From positions 930,001 through 994,000 of the forward strand of contig NZ_CP126267.1 of the NCBI RefSeq assembly GCF_001864935.2: a stretch of DNA of 64,000 nt, in the 5' to 3' direction. The stretch comes from Curtobacterium sp. MCBA15_012. Its GTDB lineage: Bacteria; Actinomycetota; Actinomycetes; Actinomycetales; Microbacteriaceae. Under the pieces are notes generated by a model, which ran no database searches, was not told where the DNA came from, and was given only the letters and a program-made list of their open reading frames with translations. The position numbers and the translations under genes are program-made. Shown piece after piece: positions 52,255-63,214 of the stretch. Each line of letters starts with the position of its first letter. Position 1 is the first letter of the stretch.

Positions 52255-53133
52255 ATGGATGTGGACCTGCGCCAGCTCCGGGCGTTCCTCGCGGTGGCCG
52301 ACGAACTGCACTTCAGTCGGGCCGCCGAACGGCTCCGCATCGCACAACCGGCGTTGTCGCAGCAGATCCGCCGCACCGAGCGCGACCTCGGCGTCGACCT
52401 GTTCGTCCGGACGTCGCGCAGCGTCGCGCTCACCCCCGCCGGGCGGGTGCTGCAGGGTCGTGCGCGCTCGCTGCTCGAGCAGGCGGAACGGGACCTCGAC
52501 GAGGTCGTCCGGGTCAGCCGTGGCGAGGTCGGTCGGCTCGACGTCGGGTTCGTCGTCTCGGCGCTGCCCCTCGGACCGGTCGAACGCGTCCAGGTGTTCC
52601 GGCAGCGCTTCCCCCTGGTGCGGGTGGAGCTCACCGAGGGCTACTCGTCGACGCTCCTCGCCCGGATCGTCCGCGGCGAGCTCGACCTGGCCGTCGTGCG
52701 CGACCCCGACCCGGACCCGGCCGTGGGGCTCCTGCCGTTCCGCACCGAGCGGTTCGTCGCGGCGGTCCCGCGTGGGCACCGGCTCGCCGGCCGAGCGAGC
52801 ATCGCCGGGACCGAGCTCGTCGACGAGCCGTTCGTGTTCTTCCCGCCCATCGCCGGTGCGGTGGCGACGGAGCGCAACCTGGCTCCGGTCGTCGTGGACG
52901 GACGCCGCCCCCAGGTGGTCCAGGAGGCCACGACCTGGGCCACCGTGCTGCACCTGGTCGGGGTGGGGCTCGGGGTGACGGTGGCACCGGAGAGCGCGAC
53001 GCTCGCGGCCCCGGACACGGTCGTGCTGCTGCCGCTGGACGGCGACGAGCACCGGAGCGAGCTGCACTGGGCGGTGCGTGCCGACGACGACCGCGAGATC
53101 CTGCGGAACTTCATCGCCGCGACCGAGCGCTGA
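52255..53133 (+). CDS. LysR family transcriptional regulator
   Basis: The 292-residue regulator has an N-terminal winged helix (LRQLRAFLAVADELHFSRAA, then LRIAQPALSQQIRRTERDLG) and a type 2 periplasmic-binding-like effector domain (GYSSTLLARIVRGELDLAVV). The ATG 52255 fits the domain. It probably acts on the divergent GNAT genes; the 69-bp gap holds a TGCATGCA palindrome at 52208-52215 that could be part of its site. The effector is unknown. Confidence 0.93.
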   Translation: MDVDLRQLRAFLAVADELHFSRAAERLRIAQPALSQQIRRTERDLGVDLFVRTSRSVALTPAGRVLQGRARSLLEQAERDLDEVVRVSRGEVGRLDVGFVVSALPLGPVERVQVFRQRFPLVRVELTEGYSSTLLARIVRGELDLAVVRDPDPDPAVGLLPFRTERFVAAVPRGHRLAGRASIAGTELVDEPFVFFPPIAGAVATERNLAPVVVDGRRPQVVQEATTWATVLHLVGVGLGVTVAPESATLAAPDTVVLLPLDGDEHRSELHWAVRADDDREILRNFIAATER

Positions 53134-53257
53134 CGGCGCAGGCCGGCAGCGATCCCCGGCCCGGCATCGAGCCCCGGCCCGGCAGCGAGCCCCGACGATG
53201 CGACGGAGCCCTGACGATGCGACCGAGCCCCGTCCCGACGACCGACCGCGCTGCCAC

Positions 53258-53512
53258 TCAACCGAGCGGCAGCACCGCCGCCCGCTGGTCCCCGAGCTCG
53301 TCCTCGTGCCACGGCCGTGCCCCACGGAGCGTCACCCCGAGCTGCACGAGCACGAACCCCACGTGCGGCTCGACGTCCGGGTCCCACGCCCCCTCGACCC
53401 CGAGCCCGAACGCGCCGAGTTCGTCGTCCGCCTCGTCCCGAACCGACAGTCGCCACCGTCCGTCGCCGAGCTCCTCGACGACGGCCCAACGAGCGGTCGC
53501 GAACCGGCTCAC
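53258..53512 (-). CDS. Unknown 84-residue protein coupled to the FBP-type gene
   Basis: The protein starts (GTG) MSRFATARWAVVEELGDGRW and contains WDPDVEPHVGFVLVQLGV. It looks like a small beta-rich domain with no membrane span. Its GTG overlaps the stop of the zinc-finger gene by 4 nt, implying translational coupling and perhaps a shared role. No family is recognised. Confidence 0.65.
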   Translation of the reverse strand: MSRFATARWAVVEELGDGRWRLSVRDEADDELGAFGLGVEGAWDPDVEPHVGFVLVQLGVTLRGARPWHEDELGDQRAAVLPLG

Positions 53513-53991
53513 GCGGTCTTCGACACGTCCGCGGTGAAGTTCTGCACCCGGCGCAGCAGCGCTTCGCCACGCATCGCGATGGTCGCCGGCGGGTTCAGGT
53601 GCGGCGGGGCGGTGCGGATGAGCATCGAGCACCCGAGGTCCTCGCAGATGTACGAGCCGATCGTGTTGCCGTTGCGTCCGGACTCGCCCGCGCGTGCCGC
53701 CGAGAACAGGCGGACCTGTGTCGCGGGCTGCGGGGAGTGGCAGAAGGAGCACATCGCGGCGATCCCCGGGCGGAGCGACCCACCGGCGGAGCGCACGACG
53801 ATCCCGACGGGACGGTCGTCGACCCACGACACGATGTAGCCGCGGCGGGCGGCCTGCGGGTCGCGCCAGCCGAGGAACTCGCGTTCGTCCCAGAGCATCT
53901 CGTGCAGGCCGGGGATCGGCAGCTGCTCGAGTTCCTCCGGGGTGGCGTTCACGAACGACGAACGGATGTCTGCTTCGGTCAGTGGCTTCAC
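53509..53991 (-). CDS. FBP-type treble-clef zinc-finger protein
   Basis: The 160-residue protein matches the EF-G-binding FBP C-terminal domain family. Zinc ligands are Cys81 and Cys84 (MCSFCHSP) and Cys116 and Cys121 (YICEDLGCSM). The DDRPVGIVVRSAGG segment precedes them. Related FusB-type proteins bind elongation factor G and can protect it from fusidic acid; that activity is not shown here. The ATG 53991 gives the family length. Confidence 0.88.
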   Translation of the reverse strand: MKPLTEADIRSSFVNATPEELEQLPIPGLHEMLWDEREFLGWRDPQAARRGYIVSWVDDRPVGIVVRSAGGSLRPGIAAMCSFCHSPQPATQVRLFSAARAGESGRNGNTIGSYICEDLGCSMLIRTAPPHLNPPATIAMRGEALLRRVQNFTADVSKTA

Positions 53992-54029
53992 GGTGCGTTC
54001 ACCCTATGCCTCACCTCCGACGGTGGCCG

Positions 54030-54767
54030 CTACTCCAGTCTGGAGGCGCGGATCGCCCCGAGTGCGCTCGTCCCGTCCGCCACGAGCACCGCCCGACGCA
54101 GCGCGTCCCGCCCGACGCGGCGTGCGGCCGCGTCGTCCGCCGCGAACTCGACGAGGACGCGCGTCGAGCGCGCCATGGCGCGCGCGCCGGGCACCCACGG
54201 GACCGCACGTTCGATCGACTCGGCGACCGCGACCGCGACCGCGTGGCGCTGGGTCAGGTGCGCGCGTTCGTGGGCGACCACGGCCTCCAGTTCGTCGGTC
54301 CGCAGCAGGTCCGCGAGCCCGGTGCTGACGAGCACCCCGCCCTCCCGGCCGGGGACGGCACAGGCCAGTGCGTGGTCCGCCTCGACGACGGCGACGGGGG
54401 TGCCGTCGATCTCACGGTGCGGTGCTGCCCCGGCCCGCATCGCCTCGCGCACGGCGACCTGCTCGGCGCCCGGCCGGACCCGCACCGCGACGACGAAGGC
54501 GAGCACGGCGAGGAGCGCGACGCCGATGTTCAGGCCGTGCGTGGGGGAGTCGTCCAGCCGGAACGGGTCGGTGAGCGGTCGGTCGGCGAGCACCACGAAC
54601 GCGATGCCGAGCACGAAGCCGACGACCCCGAGCACGACCGCGAGCGACCACGACACCAGTGCGGTGCGCGGGTGGCTGATCGTCCACGCCGAACGGGTCA
54701 GCACCCGGGGGGCGACCACCACGACGACGAGAGCGGACACGACGAGCGCGACCCCGGCGACGACCAC
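54030..54767 (-). CDS. M56 family membrane metallopeptidase
   Basis: The ~245-residue membrane protease of the BlaR1/MecR1 type has two to three N-terminal spans, then VVAHERAHLTQRH with zinc ligands His166 and His170 and catalytic Glu167, and a later FAADDAA segment with the third ligand Glu nearby. It has no C-terminal penicillin-binding sensor domain, so beta-lactam sensing is not implied. GTG 54767 was chosen; the start is uncertain. It follows the BlaI-like gene by 13 bp and is expected to cleave that repressor. Confidence 0.87.
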   Translation of the reverse strand: MVVAGVALVVSALVVVVVAPRVLTRSAWTISHPRTALVSWSLAVVLGVVGFVLGIAFVVLADRPLTDPFRLDDSPTHGLNIGVALLAVLAFVVAVRVRPGAEQVAVREAMRAGAAPHREIDGTPVAVVEADHALACAVPGREGGVLVSTGLADLLRTDELEAVVAHERAHLTQRHAVAVAVAESIERAVPWVPGARAMARSTRVLVEFAADDAAARRVGRDALRRAVLVADGTSALGAIRASRLE

Positions 54768-54780
54768 TGGCGGTGCCCGG

Positions 54781-55155
54781 TCAGGAACGCGCTCGCGCGT
54801 CGAGGGCCCGGCGGAGGACGTCGAGGTCGTCCGAGGCGAGCGAGCCGGTGAACTGGAGCAGGGCGGCCTCGCGGTCGGAGGCGGCGGCGAGCGCGTTCGA
54901 CATGAGCGACGCGGTCTGCTGCTCACGGGTGTGCACGGCGCGGAAGGTCAGGGGTGCGTCGTCGTGCTCCTGCCGGTCCACCTGGCCCTTGCGGCCGAGC
55001 CGGTCGAGCACGGTGAGGACGGTCGTCAGTGCCGGCCGCGGCTCGGGGAACGCGTCCAGCACCTGTCGCGCGGTCATCCCGGTGTCCGCCGACCACAGCG
55101 TCTCGAGCACCGCCTGTTCGAGCTGCCCGCGGGGGCGCGATCGCTGTCCTGCCAT
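54781..55155 (-). CDS. BlaI/MecI/CopY family repressor
   Basis: The 124-residue winged-helix repressor has the family pattern RGQLEQAVLETLWSADTGMT, then ARQVLDAFPEPRPALTTVLT and VLDRLGRKGQVDRQ. The C-terminal part dimerises and carries the cleavage region in relatives. It is the first gene of a two-gene unit with the M56 protease, typical of signal-responsive derepression. Its operator and targets are not identified. It is divergent from the glycine riboswitch. Confidence 0.92.
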   Translation of the reverse strand: MAGQRSRPRGQLEQAVLETLWSADTGMTARQVLDAFPEPRPALTTVLTVLDRLGRKGQVDRQEHDDAPLTFRAVHTREQQTASLMSNALAAASDREAALLQFTGSLASDDLDVLRRALDARARS

Positions 55156-55226
55156 CCCCGCATTCTACGAGTCGTCGAACGTCCTCCGCAGCCCGGATCC
55201 GTCACATGCCGGAAACGCGGCATCGC

Positions 55227-55232
55227 TATGCT
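55227..55232 (+). promoter_or_regulatory. Possible -10 box of the gcv operon
   Basis: TATGCT lies ~35 bp before the glycine riboswitch. A small ATGCCG/CGGCAT inverted repeat at 55206-55223 precedes it and could bind a regulator. Confidence 0.4.
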
Positions 55233-55264
55233 CGTCGCGGACAACTGAACACCGGCCGATCACC

Positions 55265-55472
55265 CGCCGCGGGAGAGTCGAGCGCACGCGCCCGGCACCG
55301 AAGGAGCAACCTCCCCGTCAATCTCTCAGGTCCCAGACCGCAGCGGACAGGCCACTCTGAAAAGCAGCCACGGGTCCCCCACCGGGACCGGCCCGTGTCT
55401 CGCCCACGGTGAAAGCCGCCGGACCTCACGGGCCGCGGTGAAACTCTCAGGCCCATGACAGAGGGGGAGTTC
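55265..55472 (+). promoter_or_regulatory. Tandem glycine riboswitch (gcvT element)
   Basis: Two consecutive aptamers are visible. Aptamer 1 has GGGAGAG (55270), CACCGAAGGAGCAACC and AATCTCTCAGG. Aptamer 2 has GGCCACTCTGA, a CGGTGAAAGCCGCC segment, GGTGAAACTCTCAGG and the closing CCATGACAGAGGGGGAG. These are the conserved gcvT-motif words. The element sits directly before gcvT, where glycine binding typically turns the operon on. Confidence 0.93.
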
Positions 55473-55520
55473 CGCCCGACGACGGCCGTCGGGACCTGCC
55501 GATGCCAGGAGAACTCCGTC

Positions 55521-56642
55521 ATGCGTTCGTCCCCCCTCGAACCCGCGCACGAAGCAGCGGGCGCAAGCTTCACCGACTTCGCCGGGTACCGGATGCCCGT
55601 GCGGTACTCGTCCGACCTCGCCGAGCACCACGCCGTGCGCACCGCGGCCGGTGTCTTCGACCTGTCGCACATGGCCGAGGTCGGCGTGACCGGTTCCGAC
55701 GCCGTCCCGTTCCTCGACCACGCGCTCGCCGGGACCTTCGGCGCGATGCCGGTCGGTCGGGCGAAGTACTCGCTCCTGCTCGCCGAGGACGGCGGCATCC
55801 TCGACGACCTCGTCGTCTACCGCACCGACGAGGACGTCTTCCTGGTCGTGGCGAACGCCGCCAACCGCGAGGTCGCCGTCGCCGCGCTGACCGAACGCGC
55901 CGCCGGCTTCGACGTCGTGGTGTCGGACGACTCGGACACCACCGCGCTCGTCGCGATCCAGGGCCCCGCCGCCGCGGGCACGCTCGACGCCCTGGTCGTG
56001 GCCGACCGCCTGCAGCCCGAGACCCCGCTCGACGAGCTCCGCTACTACCGCGTGCTGCACGCCACGTTCGACGGCAGCGAGGTGCTCGTCGCCCGCACCG
56101 GCTACACCGGCGAGGACGGCTTCGAGCTCTACGTCGCCCCGGACGTCGCGGTCGCGCTGTGGGACGCGCTGCTCGAGACCGGCGCCGACCGCGGTGTCGT
56201 CCCGGCCGGTCTCGCCGCGCGCGACACCCTGCGGCTCGAGGCCGGCATGCCCCTCTACGGGCACGAGCTGAGCACCGAGGTCCGTCCGGCGCAGGCCGGG
56301 CTCGGCCGGGTGGTCGCGACCGAGGGATCGTTCGTCGGCGATGCCGGTGTCGTGCCGGCCGACGACGCCCGCGTGCTCGTCGGCCTCGTCACCGAGGGCC
56401 GGCGCGCACCCCGGGCCGGCTACGACGTCCAGCTCGACGGTGCCGTGGTCGGCACCGTGACGAGCGGGGCGCTGTCGCCGACGCTCGGGCACCCCGTCGC
56501 GATGGCCTTCGTCGACCCGGCGGCGCTCGCCGCGGTCTCGGACGCCGACGGGGGACGAGTCCTCCACATCGACGTCCGCGGCACCGCCGTCCCCAGCACC
56601 GTCGTCCCGTTCCCCTTCTACCGCCGCACCCCGAGAGGCTGA
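55521..56642 (+). CDS. gcvT: Glycine cleavage system T protein (aminomethyltransferase)
   Basis: The 373-residue tetrahydrofolate-dependent enzyme takes the aminomethyl group from lipoyl-GcvH, releasing ammonia and methylene-THF. Markers are [13 protein letters not shown] near the N-terminus, [24 protein letters not shown] and [21 protein letters not shown], with the C-terminal barrel after ~280. The ATG 55521 has AGGAG upstream and lies 49 nt after the riboswitch. It is the first gene of gcvT-gcvH-gcvP. Confidence 0.96.
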   Translation: MRSSPLEPAHEAAGASFTDFAGYRMPVRYSSDLAEHHAVRTAAGVFDLSHMAEVGVTGSDAVPFLDHALAGTFGAMPVGRAKYSLLLAEDGGILDDLVVYRTDEDVFLVVANAANREVAVAALTERAAGFDVVVSDDSDTTALVAIQGPAAAGTLDALVVADRLQPETPLDELRYYRVLHATFDGSEVLVARTGYTGEDGFELYVAPDVAVALWDALLETGADRGVVPAGLAARDTLRLEAGMPLYGHELSTEVRPAQAGLGRVVATEGSFVGDAGVVPADDARVLVGLVTEGRRAPRAGYDVQLDGAVVGTVTSGALSPTLGHPVAMAFVDPAALAAVSDADGGRVLHIDVRGTAVPSTVVPFPFYRRTPRG

Positions 56643-56647
56643 GCCCC

Positions 56648-57021
56648 GTGACCGACCAGACCGCACTCCAGTACACCGCCGACCACGAGTGGCTCCTCGT
56701 CGAGGGCGACACCGTCACCGTCGGCATCACCGACCACGCCGCCGAGCAGCTCGGCGACGTCGTCTACGTCGAGCTCCCCGCCGTCGGCACCACGACGACC
56801 GCCGGCCAGCAGATCGGCGAGATCGAGTCGACCAAGAGCGTCGGCGAGCTGTTCGCGCCGATCGAGGGCCAGGTCGTCGCGATCAACGACGCCGTGGTCG
56901 ACGCACCCGACACCGTCAACCAGGACCCGTTCGGCACCGGCTGGCTCGTCAAGCTCAAGGTGGACGGCACCTCGTTCCCCGAGGACCTCATGGACCACGA
57001 CGCGTACCGGGCGTCCATCGC

Positions 57022-57025
<4 letters not shown>
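56648..57025 (+). CDS. gcvH: Glycine cleavage system H protein
   Basis: The 125-residue lipoyl carrier shuttles the aminomethyl group between GcvP, GcvT and Lpd. The lipoylation site is Lys63 in [38 protein letters not shown] at the N-terminus is family-typical. The GTG start lies 5 bp after gcvT, and the TGA overlaps the gcvP ATG, so the three genes are tightly coupled. Confidence 0.97.
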
Positions 57026-59982
<2,957 letters not shown>

Positions 59983-60014
59983 TCGCGTCACACACCCCCG
60001 GAAGGGGGTAACGT

Positions 60015-60045
60015 GAGCCCCGTCCGGTCCTGCCGGGCGGGGCTC
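60015..60045 (+). terminator. gcvP terminator
   Basis: 13-bp arms GAGCCCCGTCCGG/CCGGGCGGGGCTC with one wobble. A smaller ACCCCC/GGGGGT hairpin lies just before it (59994-60009). Confidence 0.75.
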
Positions 60046-60217
60046 GCTGCGTCGGTGGCGCTGTCGGTCGCACTGTCGGTGGCAGACCAGCGCGGCTGGC
60101 CCCGGACAGGGTCCCGAGGTCGTCCCGGACGGTCCCAGAGGGGCTTCGAGGGTCGGAGCGCTCCACCACATCGAGGTGGCCGGCTGCTTGCACAAGGCTG
60201 TCGAGCAGTGCAACAAG

Positions 60218-60259
60218 TTCGTTGCAGAAGCAACGAATCCGCTCTACGAGCCGTAGAGC
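60218..60259. promoter_or_regulatory. Two adjacent perfect inverted repeats, candidate operators
   Basis: TTCGTTGC-AGAA-GCAACGAA (60218-60237) is followed 3 nt later by GCTCTACG-AGC-CGTAGAGC (60241-60259). They lie ~70 bp upstream of the -35 box of the peptide transporter promoter and are surrounded by further TTGCA/TGCAA words. Confidence 0.55.
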
Positions 60260-60330
60260 GCACGGAACTTGCATCCTGCCGCAAGGATCGTGCAACTTGG
60301 TTTCCGGTTTGTAACCGATGGCCGCAGGGT

Positions 60331-60360
60331 TTGGTCGGCGGTCGCGCCACTGCCTACAGT
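60331..60360 (+). promoter_or_regulatory. Likely promoter of the peptide transporter operon
   Basis: TTGGTC (60331-60336) and TACAGT (60355-60360) are spaced 18 bp apart. The TTG start codon is 63 nt further on, giving an untranslated leader that ends in AGGAGG. Confidence 0.6.
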
Positions 60361-60423
60361 GCAAGGACAAGCGCGCCCGGTAGCACCTCTGTGCCTGGCG
60401 CGTCCCATGCACCAGGAGGAACC

Positions 60424-62055
60424 TTGATCAAGAAGCGCGCTGGGCTCTCAGCCCTCGCCGTGCTCGGGGCCACAGCACTCGCCCTGACCGGCTGCTCGAC
60501 CAACAGCAGCAGCAGCAACGGCGGTGACTCGGGCTCGACGAACGCGTCCGGGATCGTCACCACCAACGGCAGCGAACCCCAGAACCCGCTCATCCCCTCG
60601 AACTCCACCGAGACCGGTGGCGGCAAGATCATCACGTCGATCTTCGAGGGCCTCGTCTCGTACGACGCCAAGGGCAAGCCGGTCAACGAGGTCGCGAAGA
60701 GCATCACCACCGATGACTCCAAGACCTACGACATCAAGCTCAACACCAACTACACCTTCACCAACGGCGAGAAGGTCACGGCGGAGTCCTTCACGAAGGC
60801 GTGGAACTGGGCTTCACAGTTCTCGAACGCGCAGGGCGCGAACTACTTCTTCGAGAACATCCAGGGCTACGACGCCGAGAAGGACTCGGAGCTCACCGGC
60901 CTCAAGGTCAAGAGCGACTCCGAGTTCACGGTGACGCTGAACTCCCCGCAGTCGGACTTCCCGCTGTCGCTCGGCTACTCGGCCTTCATGCCGCTGCCGT
61001 CGGAGTTCTACAAGGACACCAAGGCCTTCGGCGAGAACCCGATCGGCAACGGTCCCTACAAGCTGGCGAACGACAAGGCGTGGACGCACAACCAGTCCAT
61101 CAAGCTCGTCACCAACAAGGACTACGAGGGCAAGCGCAAGCCGAAGAACGGTGGTCTGACGATCACGTTCTACACCACGCAGGACACCGCCTACGCGGAC
61201 GTCCAGGGTGGCAACCTCGACATCCTGGACGCGATCCCGGACGCCGCCTTCAAGACCTACAAGTCGGACTTCCCCGACTCGAACGTCAACCAGGCCGCAG
61301 CGATCTTCCAGGGCTTCTACCTGCCCTACTACCTCGACCACTGGAAGGGTGAAGAGGGAAAGCTGCGTCGCGAGGCGATCTCGATGGCGATCAACCGCAA
61401 GCAGATCACCGACAAGATCTTCGACGGCACGCGCACCCCGGCCAAGGACTTCACGTCCCCGGTCATCGCCGGCTGGTCGGACGACCTCAAGGGCTCGGAC
61501 GTCCTCGACTACGACAAGTCGAAGGCGAAGGACCTCTGGGACCAGGCCAACAAGATCTCGCCGTACGACGAGACCCTGACCATCGCCTACAACGCCGACG
61601 GTGGCCACGAGGCATGGGTGACCGCGGTCACGAACTCCATCGCGAGCACGCTCGGCATCAAGGCCGAGGGCAAGGCGATCCCGACGTTCCAGGAAGCCCT
61701 GGACGCGCAGAAGAACGACAAGCTCACGGGCGGTAGCCGCACCGGTTGGCAGGCCGACTACCCGTCGCTGTACAACTTCCTCGGCCCGACCATGGGCAAG
61801 GGCTCGTCGAGCAACTACGCGCGCTACGACTCGCCGGAGTACAACGCGCTGCTCGCCAAGGGCCGCTCGGCGTCCTCCGTCGAGGAGGGCAACAAGTACT
61901 TCGACCAGGCCCAGGAGCTGCTGTTCCAGGACCTGCCGGAGATCCCGCTCTGGTACGCCAACGTGACCGGTGTCTGGTCCGCTGACAACGTGTCGAACGT
62001 CAAGTTCGGCTGGGACTCGGTGCCGCTGTACTACGACGTCGAGGTCAAGAAGTAA
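60424..62055 (+). CDS. Peptide ABC transporter substrate-binding lipoprotein
   Basis: The 543-residue lipoprotein of the OppA/DppA family (SBP_bac_5) has a lipobox at LALTGC (Cys24) and a Ser/Asn/Gly linker. The binding fold includes LIPSNSTETGGGKIITSIFE, YKLANDKAWTHNQSI and LRREAISMAINRKQITD. The start is TTG, with AGGAGG 5 nt upstream. Its codon use favours AAG, AAC and ATC and looks highly expressed. It is followed by a strong hairpin and then permease genes. Confidence 0.95.
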   Translation: MIKKRAGLSALAVLGATALALTGCSTNSSSSNGGDSGSTNASGIVTTNGSEPQNPLIPSNSTETGGGKIITSIFEGLVSYDAKGKPVNEVAKSITTDDSKTYDIKLNTNYTFTNGEKVTAESFTKAWNWASQFSNAQGANYFFENIQGYDAEKDSELTGLKVKSDSEFTVTLNSPQSDFPLSLGYSAFMPLPSEFYKDTKAFGENPIGNGPYKLANDKAWTHNQSIKLVTNKDYEGKRKPKNGGLTITFYTTQDTAYADVQGGNLDILDAIPDAAFKTYKSDFPDSNVNQAAAIFQGFYLPYYLDHWKGEEGKLRREAISMAINRKQITDKIFDGTRTPAKDFTSPVIAGWSDDLKGSDVLDYDKSKAKDLWDQANKISPYDETLTIAYNADGGHEAWVTAVTNSIASTLGIKAEGKAIPTFQEALDAQKNDKLTGGSRTGWQADYPSLYNFLGPTMGKGSSSNYARYDSPEYNALLAKGRSASSVEEGNKYFDQAQELLFQDLPEIPLWYANVTGVWSADNVSNVKFGWDSVPLYYDVEVKK

Positions 62056-62081
62056 CACCCGTCTCCTCGGAGACACACCGC

Positions 62082-62148
62082 GAGCAGGTATCCTGCTCCG
62101 CGGCCACCGGACGGGGGTCCGGGGACCACACGGTCCTCGGGCCCCCGT
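62082..62148 (+). terminator. Double hairpin between the binding protein and permease genes
   Basis: A 7-bp hairpin GAGCAGG-TAT-CCTGCTC (62082-62098) is followed by a 17-bp stem (62111-62127/62132-62148, starting ACGGGGGTCC) with two wobbles. It probably stops most transcripts or protects the 3' end of the binding-protein mRNA, keeping that protein in excess over the permease. Confidence 0.75.
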
Positions 62149-62284
62149 ACCACGGCGGTCACACCTTCCCCCACAACCGCGGGCGCCGCCGCCCGCACCG
62201 GACACCCGTGCCGACCCGCGGACCGTCCACCCCTCACGACATGAACCTGAACGACATGCGCGCCGCACAGGACCGGGCGATCTG

Positions 62285-63214
62285 ATGCTCTGGTACCTCG
62301 GCAAGCGCCTCCTGCAACTCATCCCCGTGTTCTTCGGGGCCACGTTCCTCATCTACTTCATGGTCTTCTCGCTGCCCGGCGACCCGATCGCCGCGCTGTT
62401 CGGCGACCGCCAGCCGACGCCGCAGGTGATCGAGCAGCTCCGGCAGCAGTACAACCTGGACAAGCCGTTCATCGTCCAGTACCTGCTCTGGATCGGCGGG
62501 GTCTTCAAGGGCGACCTCGGCGTGACCTACTCGGGCCTGCCGGTCTCGCAGCAGCTCGCGTCGGCCTTCCCGATCACGGCACGCCTCGCGATCCTCGCGC
62601 TCGTCTTCGAGGCCGTCGCCGGCATCGTCGTCGGCGTGATCGCGGGCCTCAAGAAGGGCAAGTGGTTCGACGCCACGGCCCTCGTCGTGTCCCTGCTGCT
62701 CATCTCGGTCCCGACCTTCGTCGTCGGCTTCCTGCTGCAGTACGTGTTCGGCATCCAGCTCGGGCTGTTCCGCGTGACCGTCTCCGGACAGGCACCGTGG
62801 TCGGAGCTCGTCCTGCCGGCGATCGTGCTGGCGTCGGTGTCGTTCGCGTACATCGTCCGCCTGACCCGCGCGAGCGTCGCCGAGAACATGAGCGCCGACT
62901 TCGTGCGGACCGCGACGGCCAAGGGGCTCCCGCGCCGCCGGGTCGTCGGGGTGCACATCTTCCGCAACTCGCTCATCCCCGTGGTGACCTACCTGGGTGT
63001 CGACATCGGCAACCTGATGGTCGGCGCGGTCGTCACCGAGGGCATCTTCAACATCAACGGTGTCGGTGGCACGGTGTTCCGGGCCGTCAAGCTCGGCGAG
63101 GGCCCCACGGTCGTGTCGTTCGTCGCCGTGATGGTCATCATCTTCATGCTCGCCAACCTCCTGGTCGACCTGCTCTACGCCGTCCTGGACCCGAGGATCC
63201 GCTATGCCAAGTAA
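62285..63214 (+). CDS. Peptide ABC transporter permease (DppB/OppB type)
   Basis: The 309-residue inner membrane permease begins LWYLGKRLLQLIPVFFGATF and has about six spans. The ABC-interacting EAA loop lies around VRTATAKGLPRRRVVGVHIF, and the family segment LPGDPIAALFG follows span 1. The start at 62285 fits the family; no strong ribosome binding site is seen. It overlaps the next permease gene by 11 nt. Confidence 0.95.
   Translation: MLWYLGKRLLQLIPVFFGATFLIYFMVFSLPGDPIAALFGDRQPTPQVIEQLRQQYNLDKPFIVQYLLWIGGVFKGDLGVTYSGLPVSQQLASAFPITARLAILALVFEAVAGIVVGVIAGLKKGKWFDATALVVSLLLISVPTFVVGFLLQYVFGIQLGLFRVTVSGQAPWSELVLPAIVLASVSFAYIVRLTRASVAENMSADFVRTATAKGLPRRRVVGVHIFRNSLIPVVTYLGVDIGNLMVGAVVTEGIFNINGVGGTVFRAVKLGEGPTVVSFVAVMVIIFMLANLLVDLLYAVLDPRIRYAK

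Larger units (their letters stand above)
59983..60423. other. 441-bp regulatory gap between gcvP and the peptide transporter
   Basis: The gap holds the gcvP terminator region, a GTCGGT-rich direct repeat area (60050-60085), a cluster of inverted repeats with TTGCA/TGCAA words (60188-60300), and a likely promoter (60331-60360). No gene is supported. Confidence 0.7.

Noticed and set aside
54030..55155. Beta-lactam resistance locus
   Set aside because: No beta-lactamase or penicillin-binding protein gene and no sensor domain is present; BlaI/M56 pairs are common in actinobacteria without resistance.
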